From NCBI GenBank assembly GCA_026417415.1, contig JAOADG010000040.1:1-16415 (forward strand): a stretch of DNA of 16,415 nt, in the 5' to 3' direction. Below the pieces are notes generated by a model. The model searched no databases. It saw nothing but the letters and a program-made list of their open reading frames with translations, and was not told where the DNA came from. Numbering within the stretch: the first letter of the stretch is position 1; the number at the start of each line of letters is the position of its first letter. This document shows positions 6,751 to 14,343 of the stretch, piece after piece. Source of the DNA: a bacterium. GTDB lineage: Bacteria > Electryoneota > JAOADG01. Both the position numbers and the translations under genes were made by a program.

Positions 6751-7520
6751 ATTGACCTATGTTTTGGAAACCAAGGAAAAAAGGCATTGGTAGTTTTACA
6801 ATAGTCAGCATACCCCTCTTTTTTCATCATAGATGTTTCAAGTAAAGGTACCCCGGAAAAGAACCGTAATAACACGGTTATAAGAATTGGTGACACCAAT
6901 GCCCAAACTTCACCGACACTCACAGCAAACAATCCAAACCCCCACCACAACACGGCTTCACCAAAATAATTGGGATGTCGTGTATAGCGCCATAACCCTG
7001 TTCGTAAAAAAGGCGGGCGGTCGGGTTGCTTCAGAAACCGAACCAGTTGACAATCCCCTATCAGTTCAAATCCAAAACCGATTGCCCATAAGAGAACAGC
7101 AAGTGAATCCCAAAGTTGCCAAGCGGTTGATGCAGCACTTATGGAAACGGCTAAGGGCCTAGCAACGATCCAAAGAATTGCCGCTTGTAAAAGGAACACA
7201 CGAAAATAACTTTGCCACCACCACGACGATCCACCTTCTTCACGCCATTTTCTGTATCGTGCGTCTTCAGGTTTTCCGCGATGTCGTAAATAGATATGGC
7301 CACTTAAGCGAACCGCCCAAATGGAAGTGAGTAGCAGTACCACCGTCCCTCGTAGCGTGGGTGGCTGCAATAGAAAATGAAGCAAGGCAAGCAACAGAAA
7401 CCCGATTCCCCAAGCAATATCTACAATGGAGACATCTTTCTTGAAAACACTCAGGAACCATATCCAAGTAAAGTAAACGACCACAATTGCTATTTCTAAA
7501 TACACGATAGAAGGCATCAT
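6747..7520 (-). CDS. DUF1295 integral membrane protein (steroid 5-alpha-reductase-like fold)
   Basis: This 257-residue polytopic membrane protein has several hydrophobic helices: about 6-24, 35-51, 58-71, 107-130, 138-157 and 188-220. The C-terminal signature GLWRYTRHPNYFGE (175-188) is shared by DUF1295, steroid 5-alpha-reductases and isoprenylcysteine methyltransferases, where this region binds the cofactor. KPEDARYRKWR (83-93) is also typical of DUF1295. The activity is unproven, but reduction or methylation of a lipid substrate is plausible. Tandem ATGs occur at 7520 and 7517. The first makes an ATGA overlap with the START-domain gene and is preferred. Its loss of translational coupling to that broken gene is discussed separately. 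Confidence 0.88.
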   Translation of the reverse strand: MMPSIVYLEIAIVVVYFTWIWFLSVFKKDVSIVDIAWGIGFLLLALLHFLLQPPTLRGTVVLLLTSIWAVRLSGHIYLRHRGKPEDARYRKWREEGGSSWWWQSYFRVFLLQAAILWIVARPLAVSISAASTAWQLWDSLAVLLWAIGFGFELIGDCQLVRFLKQPDRPPFLRTGLWRYTRHPNYFGEAVLWWGFGLFAVSVGEVWALVSPILITVLLRFFSGVPLLETSMMKKEGYADYCKTTNAFFPWFPKHRSI

Positions 7521-8200
7521 GATTTATCCCATCGTTTGGCTTCTTGAACCACATCTTCCACTTGATCCACGATCCCCGTTTTGTTGATGGTGTTCATCAA
7601 AAAAGCAGGTAAACTACCGGCGGGGTCCATAAAGATACGGTGGGTGAGTTGGGTCTTTCCGTTTGGCAAAGGTTTGCATTCCCAATATCCAGCCCCGTAC
7701 ACCATCCGAATAGAATTTTGAAAAATTTCTTTCGGAATGGAATAGTGTTGATCTTCATGTTGTGGAATCAGGACCCAATACGCAATGGTAGATTGTGGGT
7801 TTTCTTGGACTCGCAGAGAAAAAATCAAAGTCCGATCTTTCCAAATCGGTAACCACCAACGTTGGTAGCCAATCAGAATGCTGTCTTGTTGAGCAATGAC
7901 CGTGGATTTGAGCCGTTTCCCAGCACGCAGAAATTGTGAATAACGATTCACGGCTTGAAGCGTTTAAATGATTTGTTTAGGTGTGGCATCGGTCATTCCC
8001 GTAACTGAAAGTGCATAAACGCTGGCATGGGAAATTCGTTTCCGTGAGAGTGTCCATCCATTGGGGTGAGTGTGCACCATTTCCCAGCCATAGGAAGATT
8101 GTAGGTTTTTTAACAATAGCAAATTTTGCTCAACGGAAGCACTCAAGCCGTAGGAACTTAAAACGAGAATGAAAACCAAGGCAACCATCTTGCTAACCAT
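7517..8200 (-). pseudogene. START-domain lipid-binding protein interrupted by an in-frame TAA
   Basis: Both parts lie in one reading frame of 228 codons and together match a single exported START-domain protein. Codons 1-78 (8200-7967) hold a signal peptide (hydrophobic 5-17, possible cleavage after GLSA) and the start of the domain: YGWEMVHTHPNGWTLSRKR, then VTGMTDATPKQII. Codon 79 is TAA (7964-7966). The frame continues with TLQAVNRYSQFLRAGKR, exactly where family members read on into the NRY helix, and runs to a normal TGA at 7517. The downstream part could only restart at a GTG (7949-7951) that lacks a ribosome site. This may be a recent nonsense mutation, an assembly error or stop readthrough. 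An intact protein would be 227 residues. It overlaps the DUF2878 gene by 8 bases and DUF1295 by 4. Confidence 0.78.
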
Positions 8201-8759
8201 CTCTTTTGTGAATAGAACGATGGAAAAGAAAGAAGATACCAGCCCAACCCACGATAAGCAAAGGGATAGTAACCATCGGTTGTTGGATCACGACAGCCCC
8301 TAATCGTTCAGCACCCAGATAAGACAACGGTCCACCTATACCACCTAAACCTATCGCGATCAAAGGATTGCTTAACCAAGTACGAAACGAGTGGAAGATG
8401 GTCATAGAAAAACCAAGCCACAATGCACTTATCCACAACGGAGCAAGAAAAGGAAAATGTGAATAACCGCTTTGGTATTGGATTAGTCCTGTGAAAGAAA
8501 AAAAAGTGTCAAACAGGGTACCGAAAAAAACGGTTTTCAACAAGAATGGCCATTCCTTTTTTTGAATGGTTTTACTCAAGATGTGCCATAACAGCATGGC
8601 AATTGCGGCGATAGGGCCTACAAAAGCATATCCTTGGGCTGCACCAAGAACGGCAATCCACCACACCAAAAGATACCCCATTGCGTTCAACCATTGATCT
8701 ACCCGAGCAGAAGCATGGGTGGGTGAAGGGGTAACTGTGGATTTGGACCTATGGTTCAA
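8193..8759 (-). CDS. DUF2878 integral membrane protein
   Basis: This is the first gene of the lipid operon, encoding 188 residues with about six membrane helices (near 26-42, 46-61, 71-92, 102-122, 131-148 and 160-179). DUF2878 features are the GTLFDTFFSFTGL segment (80-92), APLWISALW (106-114), and GGPLSYLGAERLGA (142-155). Members are common in COG2907/DUF1365/CFA clusters, and no biochemical function is known to me. The start is TTG (8757-8759), supported by a full AAGGAGG seven to eight bases upstream. The next in-frame ATG, codon 27, would cut into the first helix. The stop lies 8 bases inside the START-domain gene. Confidence 0.86.
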   Translation of the reverse strand: MNHRSKSTVTPSPTHASARVDQWLNAMGYLLVWWIAVLGAAQGYAFVGPIAAIAMLLWHILSKTIQKKEWPFLLKTVFFGTLFDTFFSFTGLIQYQSGYSHFPFLAPLWISALWLGFSMTIFHSFRTWLSNPLIAIGLGGIGGPLSYLGAERLGAVVIQQPMVTIPLLIVGWAGIFFLFHRSIHKRDG

Positions 8760-8765
8760 AGAGAA

Positions 8766-8772
8766 CCTCCTT
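8766..8772 (-). promoter_or_regulatory. Shine-Dalgarno AAGGAGG fixing the TTG start of the DUF2878 gene
   Basis: On the minus strand, AAGGAGG is followed by TTCTCT and then TTG. It is a full match to the anti-Shine-Dalgarno core at normal spacing, which decides for the TTG start over the internal ATG. It also shows that the host uses canonical ribosome sites. Confidence 0.75.
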
Positions 8773-8785
8773 GGATAAAAGGGTA

Positions 8786-8791
8786 GTTATA
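8786..8791 (-). promoter_or_regulatory. Possible -10 element (TATAAC) of the lipid operon
   Basis: TATAAC on the minus strand lies 14 bases before the Shine-Dalgarno site, which would give a leader of roughly 20 bases. The hexamer 17 bases upstream (CCAACA) is a poor -35. Overlapping it, CATCC and CGTAT loosely recall the -35/-10 pair used by ChrR-type ECF sigma factors, but the spacing is too long. I regard this as a weak candidate. Confidence 0.25.
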
Positions 8792-9004
8792 CGAGAAGTT
8801 TGTACGTTTGTTGGATGTGTTAAAAAATTGTAAAATTTGAAAAATAGAGAATTGTTTTTATATTGATTTTGAAAAATAAACATTGTGTACATAATTACGA
8901 AATCGTTTCTTATCGTCAAAACAGCCCGATTCCGTTTGGTATAGGGTCTGCTAAGGGATAGTAATTATGTCTTTTATTTTTTCTACAGAACTTGAAAGGA
9001 TGAA

Positions 9005-10399
9005 ATGAAACGACAATCTGCTTTTAAAACCTTTTTATTTTTTACAGGGTTGTTGGTTATTACGGTGGTGATTGCTTATTATTTTTCTCACCGTTCTCCA
9101 CGAACCGCAACACCTACTCAATTGGAAACAAGCGAGGATACGGTTGCCGCCTCTCAGCCCAGCCCAACCGTCTCCAAACGACCCCAGAAAGGGCCTAAAT
9201 CCACTTCAAAACCGCTGCCGTATGTTGAAGGTAGAAAACTTCATCCGACCACACATGTTCACGATTATGCTATTCAATCGCCCCATGGGTTAATCACTTT
9301 GTTTCAAGCGTTGAAAAACTCTCAGAAAGATCAAAAAACGTATCGTATTGCGTATTATGGTGATTCCATGATTGAAGGCGATCTTATTACTCAAGATTTT
9401 CGTAAATCCTGGCAAGAACGGTTTGGAGGCAACGGTGTCGGATATGTACCTTTAGCAACAGCGGTGGAACTATTGCAATGGACCGTTCGTCTAAAAAACT
9501 CGGAGAATTGGCTTGTACAAACTGTCGTTCAAAAAAATGAGGATTATTCCAAATTAGGAATCGCAGGAATGATTGCACGACCCATCTCCAAAAAGCGGTC
9601 CAATGCAAATGCTTTCTATTGGGTGGAATGGTTTGGAAGCCAATCAAATCCATATTATCAGTCGTTTCAAGAGGTATCCCTTTGGTACGCTTCAACCGAA
9701 CCAGTAAAGATATCGTGTGGTTTTTCTAAAGATTCGTTAAACGAGGTAACGTTGTATTCAAAGGATATGCCATCTATACATACACTTGTAGCTCCAACGC
9801 CTCAAAATCGTTACTTTCGGTTGGAAACCAAAGAAAATCCGAATGTGGTATTTTATGGCGTCAGTTTGGAAAATGGCAAAGGGTGGTACATAGACAATTT
9901 TTCATTGCGTGGTGCAGGAGGTTGGGAACTGGCACATCTGCCCACGGAGCGTGTCCATCAGTTGTCCTATTTGCTTAACTACCAAGCGGTGTTGTTGGAA
10001 TTTGGTGCCAATGTCTTTAGCCCTCGCGGGGGTGACTACCATTGGTACTTTCGTAAATTGACGGCTGCGATTGATACGCTGAAGCGCTGTTTTCCACAGG
10101 CAACCATCATTCTCATTAGCAACCCCGATCGTTGCCATAAAACGCCAGGCGGTTATGAAGCGGATGAAAATGTCCCTTTGCTGATTCAAACTCAGCAACG
10201 ATGTGCGGAAAAGACCCAAATTGTGTTTTGGAATCTCTATGAAGCCATGGGGGGAAAAGGTTCATCCATTCAAATGCAAGAAAAACGCTGGATTGCTAAA
10301 GATCATGTCCACCTAAGTCCCCAAGGGGGTAAGTTCATTGCCAATCTGTTGTTAGAGGACTTAATGAAAGAATACGAAATTTGGTTGCAATATGAATAA
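9005..10399 (+). CDS. Membrane-anchored SGNH/GDSL-like protein (O-acyltransferase partner)
   Basis: This 464-residue protein has an N-terminal signal anchor (hydrophobic 8-27), a Pro/Ser/Thr-rich linker to about 75, and an extracytoplasmic SGNH-like domain. Block I is YYGDSMIEGD (117-126) with predicted nucleophile S121. The third-block Asn is in FGAN (N336), and the final dyad is DHVH (D433, H436). The family includes AlgJ/AlgX-type proteins that take acyl groups delivered across the membrane by an MBOAT protein and place them on polysaccharide hydroxyls. It may be an acetyltransferase or an esterase. GAAAGGA lies just before the ATG. It is the first gene of a four-gene operon and overlaps the next gene by 8 bases. 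Confidence 0.85.
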   Translation: MKRQSAFKTFLFFTGLLVITVVIAYYFSHRSPRTATPTQLETSEDTVAASQPSPTVSKRPQKGPKSTSKPLPYVEGRKLHPTTHVHDYAIQSPHGLITLFQALKNSQKDQKTYRIAYYGDSMIEGDLITQDFRKSWQERFGGNGVGYVPLATAVELLQWTVRLKNSENWLVQTVVQKNEDYSKLGIAGMIARPISKKRSNANAFYWVEWFGSQSNPYYQSFQEVSLWYASTEPVKISCGFSKDSLNEVTLYSKDMPSIHTLVAPTPQNRYFRLETKENPNVVFYGVSLENGKGWYIDNFSLRGAGGWELAHLPTERVHQLSYLLNYQAVLLEFGANVFSPRGGDYHWYFRKLTAAIDTLKRCFPQATIILISNPDRCHKTPGGYEADENVPLLIQTQQRCAEKTQIVFWNLYEAMGGKGSSIQMQEKRWIAKDHVHLSPQGGKFIANLLLEDLMKEYEIWLQYE

Positions 10400-11789
10400 A
10401 ATTTTTATCCTTGTGCTTAGTACTGCGGTTTTACTGGGTTGTATGCGGATGGTGAGGCAAAAGCCAGCAATCTCCGAACCCCCGTTGCCAACCGAAGAAG
10501 AGATTGTTGTGGATACCCTTTCTGCCCCCACTCCCTTAGAAGATACCTTGATGAACCTGTTTGTACGCCAATACCGACAGGAACTTCAGAAACAGATAGA
10601 TTCCATTAAAGAAAGGGTATCCTTATACTCCCATCTGAATTTTTCAGAAAATTCCATCCAATATAGCAACGTACTAATCCCGCTGTTTCAACGTTTCAAA
10701 CAACACAAATACAAACCCAGTCAACTGATAGAAATCATTCATATTGGTGATTCCCATATCCAAAGCCGTTTGATGACCCACCCCATTCGCGATGGTTTGC
10801 AAAAAATATATGGGAATGCTGGTCCCGGTTACTTTTTTGGTTTTGTGGTAGAAAAAAAGAAGCGAAAACGTTCCCGTTCAAAATCCAAAACGTTGCAGCC
10901 GCAGTTTCAAGCTCGTGCTCCCCTGACACAACAATTGGAGATTATCGGTCCCCCTGTTGGACTGGCGGGGTTTGCAGCACAACCGAAACGAAGCACATTT
11001 GATTTAGAAATTCCAGAAAGTTTACAACTCTTGGATAGCAGTACCACTATTCAATTGACCCTCTTTTGTGATGTAAATCGCTTTTCATTTCAAGCGATTT
11101 CTCTGTGGAACCATTCAACACCAAGCGTTCCCTTCACTACCACCATAGAACCGAATGCTTTATGGAAGGAGACCATTCTAACACCCAAATACAGGTTAGG
11201 GAGTCATCTTCGCATGGTGCGAAAAGATACCGCTCAGCCGATCCCTCGTTGGTATGGTTGGTCTTTTCAAACCGCAGATAGGGGGCTACTTTATCACACC
11301 ATCGGGATGAATGGTGCGTCGTATTTCACCTACAATCAAAATATCCTCTTTTGGGAACAAATCCAATCGTTTCAACCACAACTCATCATCATTTCCTTAG
11401 GGACCAACGATGGGTATGGATCACCATTGCAACTGGATAAATGGATTAATGAAGTCAATCAAATGGTTTCTTCCTTACGACGAATACACCCGCAAGCCCA
11501 AATTCTCTTGACTTCGCCTGCCGATGCTGCACGGGGTAAAGGTAAAAGAAAAAAAGGGATTGAACAGTATGCTGCTATGAGCCACGAATTAAAACGGTAT
11601 TGCAATGACAACCGACTTGCTTTTTGGGACTTTTATCGCGTGATGGGGGGGAGCGGGAGTATCAAACAATGGGTGCAATTGGGTTTAGCCAAACCCGACT
11701 ATGTCCATTTTACTCCCGAAGGGTATCAACTGCAAGCGAACCTCTTTCTGATGGCGTTTTTTCAAGCCATGGTGGAGCATCTTGAGTGA
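10392..11789 (+). CDS. SGNH/GDSL-like lipoprotein (O-acyltransferase partner)
   Basis: This 465-residue exported protein has a lipobox (LLGC, Cys17), so it is a predicted lipoprotein. It has a short coiled region (about 50-75) and an SGNH-like domain with all core residues: HIGDSHIQSR (117-126, S121), block III SLGTND (N339, D340) and the final PDYVH (D436, H439). It is paralogous in layout to the preceding protein, with the nucleophile at the same residue number, but it carries the more canonical GTND block. A KKKRKRSRSKSK stretch (about 154-165) is unusually basic and may contact an anionic polymer. The start overlaps the upstream stop by 8 bases and has no clear ribosome site, so it probably depends on coupling. 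It is likely the acyl transferase or esterase partner of the MBOAT protein. Confidence 0.87.
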   Translation: MNKIFILVLSTAVLLGCMRMVRQKPAISEPPLPTEEEIVVDTLSAPTPLEDTLMNLFVRQYRQELQKQIDSIKERVSLYSHLNFSENSIQYSNVLIPLFQRFKQHKYKPSQLIEIIHIGDSHIQSRLMTHPIRDGLQKIYGNAGPGYFFGFVVEKKKRKRSRSKSKTLQPQFQARAPLTQQLEIIGPPVGLAGFAAQPKRSTFDLEIPESLQLLDSSTTIQLTLFCDVNRFSFQAISLWNHSTPSVPFTTTIEPNALWKETILTPKYRLGSHLRMVRKDTAQPIPRWYGWSFQTADRGLLYHTIGMNGASYFTYNQNILFWEQIQSFQPQLIIISLGTNDGYGSPLQLDKWINEVNQMVSSLRRIHPQAQILLTSPADAARGKGKRKKGIEQYAAMSHELKRYCNDNRLAFWDFYRVMGGSGSIKQWVQLGLAKPDYVHFTPEGYQLQANLFLMAFFQAMVEHLE

Positions 11790-11795
11790 GTCAAC

Positions 11796-13238
11796 ATGTT
11801 TCTTTTTTCTCTTGAGTTTATCACATTTTTTAGTTTACTACTGCTTTTTTTGGTGATTGCAGCACCTTATCCAACCATAAAAAAGTGGGGGCTGCTACTT
11901 TTCTCTTTAATCTTTTTCATAGCACTCAATTCCAAAGGGATTGTGGCTTTGGTAGGATATGTGGGAGTGGATTATATTCTGAATCAATGGGTTTACCGTA
12001 CCTCGTCTAAGAGAAAAAAAACCGTCCTCTATTTTTTCTGTATTTTTTGGGAACTTGCGTTTCTCTTGACTTTCAAACTGGTGCAACAGCAGAATTGGAC
12101 TATTGCTTCCCAATGGGAGCAGATTCAGTCGGGTCTGATTTGGGTTGGGATATCCTTTTTTGTTTTTAAGTCCGTTACCCTTTCTACTGCGATTTATCAG
12201 GGTAGTATCACCCGTTTGAGATTTGTGGACTATGCCAATTATTTGTTGTTTTTTCCGCAACTGATGGCTGGTCCCATTGCACCTGCTACGCAGTTGTACC
12301 CGCAGTTAGAGCATTTTGATCATTCTCTTCCCGTTCCCTATGGCAAAATTACGTTGCTCATTGGTCTGGGATTAGTAAAAAAGATTGTGGTAGCGGATTA
12401 CTTAGGATACAATTATGTTCAACGGGTGTTTGAATATCCGTCGCGGTTTACGGGAGTGGAGGTGTTGGTTGGTATCTATGCTTATGCGTTGCAAATATTT
12501 TCAGATTTTTCTTCTTATACTGACTTGGCAATAGCAATGGGGTTGTTGTTAGGAATACAAACACCAAACAATTTTGACAGGCCTTATTGGGCGCATTCAA
12601 TCACCGATTTTTGGAGAAGGTGGCACATCACGCTTTCGCAATGGTTGTGGCAATATTTGTTTAATCCCATCAACAATCGCATTGCACGCTGGGTAACACG
12701 GCGCAAAGAACTTCCAAGCCGAACGTTAGGGTTAATCACCTATCCTTTTTCCATTGGGATTACCATGGGAATTGCAGGTCTGTGGCACGGTTTCAAAGGG
12801 ACATATCTGGTGTGGGGGTTGTGGTTTGCTTTGGGGTTAATTCTGGAAAAAATCTTTCGCTTTGAAAAATGGTCCCAAAAGCGTGCGTATCGCAGATGGA
12901 TTGCTCGTCTCCTTGTGTTCCATTGGGTTTGTGTGGGTTGGATATTTTTTCGCTCTGAAAATTTTGAAACGGTAGGATGGATGTTTTATCAACTCATCTT
13001 TTCCCAATTTTTATCCTTGCTTGTCCCATTTTGTGTGGCTTATTGGAAGATCGTTTTATTGATGGTTTTAGGATTTGGGATTCATTTCTTGTTTTCCAAT
13101 GAAAGGGTGGAACGGTGGGGAGCGAAAATGGAACGATGGGGTTGGTTGGGGTTATTTCTTTTTTATGCTCTAATTATAGTTTTGGTGTTATCGGTTCAAA
13201 CTGCAGATGTAGAGCCGTTTATTTATTTACAATATTAA
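11796..13238 (+). CDS. MBOAT family O-acyltransferase (AlgI-like)
   Basis: This 480-residue polytopic membrane protein of the AlgI/PatA/DltB branch passes an acyl (usually acetyl) group from a cytoplasmic donor to an extracytoplasmic acceptor. Key motifs are FPQLMAGPIAPA (153-164), DFWRRWHITLS (271-281, H277) and GLWHG with the invariant MBOAT histidine H331, followed by VWGLWFALG. The length and the roughly ten or more hydrophobic segments match the family. It starts six bases after the SGNH lipoprotein gene. With two exported SGNH-like partners it forms a complete O-acylation module, but no glycan-synthesis genes are in view, so the acceptor (exopolysaccharide, LPS or other glycan) is unknown. 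It is followed 19 bases later by mazG. Confidence 0.93.
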   Translation: MFLFSLEFITFFSLLLLFLVIAAPYPTIKKWGLLLFSLIFFIALNSKGIVALVGYVGVDYILNQWVYRTSSKRKKTVLYFFCIFWELAFLLTFKLVQQQNWTIASQWEQIQSGLIWVGISFFVFKSVTLSTAIYQGSITRLRFVDYANYLLFFPQLMAGPIAPATQLYPQLEHFDHSLPVPYGKITLLIGLGLVKKIVVADYLGYNYVQRVFEYPSRFTGVEVLVGIYAYALQIFSDFSSYTDLAIAMGLLLGIQTPNNFDRPYWAHSITDFWRRWHITLSQWLWQYLFNPINNRIARWVTRRKELPSRTLGLITYPFSIGITMGIAGLWHGFKGTYLVWGLWFALGLILEKIFRFEKWSQKRAYRRWIARLLVFHWVCVGWIFFRSENFETVGWMFYQLIFSQFLSLLVPFCVAYWKIVLLMVLGFGIHFLFSNERVERWGAKMERWGWLGLFLFYALIIVLVLSVQTADVEPFIYLQY

Positions 13239-13257
13239 CAAAAGAGGGGTTAGTCAG

Positions 13258-14301
13258 TTGTCAGAACAAAAACCATCACGTTGGGATAAAGATCAGCGAT
13301 TGGGAATCCCACCTTTGGGAGTGGGTGAGGCGGTAGAGCGTCTTGCTGCAGTGATGGCGCGATTGCGCGCGCAGGACGGCTGTCCCTGGGATCGATCAAT
13401 GGACCACCAATCGCTTCGGATGTATTTATTGGAAGAAACCTATGAAGTGCTTAAAGCATTGGATGATGGGGATATCCAGGAATTGAAAACAGAGTTGGGT
13501 GATCTGTTGTTGCAGGTGGTATTTCATGCGCGAATTGCGGAAGAGCGTGGGGAGTTTACTTTAACGGATGTTGCCAATGGGATTGTTGAAAAACTGTTAT
13601 CTAGACATCCCCATGTCTTTGGTGATGCGGTGGCTCACACACCTTCCCAAGGGATTGCCAATTGGGAAGCCACCAAACGCAAAGAAGGAAAGCGATTGTT
13701 GGAGGGAGTCCCTCGTGAGTTACCGGCATTGTTGCGCGCGTACCGCGTGCAAGAAAAAGCCGCCAACGTGGGTTTTGATTGGGAGTTGCCCGATGATGCT
13801 TACCAAAAGTTGAAAGAAGAGTTAGAAGAGTTGTACCAAGCGTCGCTGGTTGCATTCCCCCATTCTACGAAACCCTCCCTTAGCCGAACAGATGATAAGA
13901 AGGATAATGAAGGGGATAACCAGAGTGGTCCCCCTCTTGACCCCGCAAGTAAGCCACCAGAAGGTGAAGATAAATTTTTCTACCCCGGTGGTACCTCAGA
14001 AAATCCCTCTGAAGGTTCAACCACCCACCCCCCTTCCAGCGGTGGAGCAAAGGGGGGTGTGGATCCAAAAACAAACTGGGAAGAAGAGTTAGGCGATGTT
14101 CTTTTCTCTATCGTAAACCTTGCTCGCAAACACGGGGTTGACCCCGAGTCCGCCCTACGTAAAACCATTGATAAATTCCACACCCGCTTTGCCTACATTG
14201 AAGACCGTTTGCGCGAGCAAGGCAAATCGCTCTACCAAGCCACCCTCGAGGAGATGGATCAGTTGTGGGAAGAAGGAAAAATTTTATTCAAATTTAAGTA
14301 A
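13258..14301 (+). CDS. mazG: Nucleoside triphosphate pyrophosphohydrolase MazG with an inserted low-complexity segment
   Basis: This cytoplasmic MazG hydrolyses (d)NTPs to NMP and pyrophosphate. It has two MazG domains. The first has GCPWD (41-45) and the metal-binding set LLEETYEV (57-64) with E79 and D82. The second has YRVQEKAANVGFDW (172-185) and WEEELGDVLFSIVNLAR (274-290), followed by KFHTRFAYIE. Typical MazG has about 260-270 residues; this one has 347. The excess is a Pro/Gly/Ser/Asp/Lys-rich stretch at about 198-273 between two helices of the second domain. It keeps frame, so the enzyme may still work. The start is TTG with GAGGGG eight bases upstream. It is the last gene of the O-acylation operon, probably by co-transcription rather than shared function. 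Confidence 0.92.
   Translation: MSEQKPSRWDKDQRLGIPPLGVGEAVERLAAVMARLRAQDGCPWDRSMDHQSLRMYLLEETYEVLKALDDGDIQELKTELGDLLLQVVFHARIAEERGEFTLTDVANGIVEKLLSRHPHVFGDAVAHTPSQGIANWEATKRKEGKRLLEGVPRELPALLRAYRVQEKAANVGFDWELPDDAYQKLKEELEELYQASLVAFPHSTKPSLSRTDDKKDNEGDNQSGPPLDPASKPPEGEDKFFYPGGTSENPSEGSTTHPPSSGGAKGGVDPKTNWEEELGDVLFSIVNLARKHGVDPESALRKTIDKFHTRFAYIEDRLREQGKSLYQATLEEMDQLWEEGKILFKFK
13849..14076 (+). repeat. In-frame low-complexity insertion in mazG containing a G/C-run palindrome
   Basis: These 228 bp encode residues absent from ordinary MazG and contain CACCCCCCTT (14026-14035) and its exact complement AAGGGGGGTG (14050-14059). CCA and TGG pair inside, around a short loop. The C6/G6 arms resemble those of the 76-bp elements at the left of the window, and an upstream segment (ACCCC after GTCCCCCTCTTG) loosely recalls their leading half. 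Common origin is possible but unproven, because length and interior differ. Confidence 0.5.
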
Positions 14302-14343
14302 TAAGTAATATTATCATTATTTATCTTATCTCTATAAACAGTA

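Larger units (their letters stand above)
8760..9004. other. Divergent intergenic region between the lipid and O-acylation operons
   Basis: This 245-bp, AT-rich stretch must hold the promoters of both operons. On the plus strand a TTGAAA (8869-8874) is followed 15 bases later by CATAAT (8890-8895), a sub-optimal sigma-70-like pair. The SD for the plus-strand gene, GAAAGGA, ends at 9000. No regulator gene and no strong palindromic operator is visible. Confidence 0.4.

Noticed and set aside
7517-7951. The downstream half of the START gene as a separate gene starting at GTG 7951
   Set aside because: It has no ribosome site, begins mid-domain, and is in the same frame as the upstream half, which supplies the signal peptide and domain start.
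8785-8815. ECF (ChrR-type) sigma promoter for the lipid operon
   Set aside because: CATCC and CGTAT resemble the known boxes only partly and the spacing is 2-3 bases too long; no ECF or anti-sigma gene is in view.
13601-14183. Antisense and alternate-frame ORFs over mazG
   Set aside because: They are favoured by the G/C-rich insertion, and the MazG motifs on both sides fix the coding frame.
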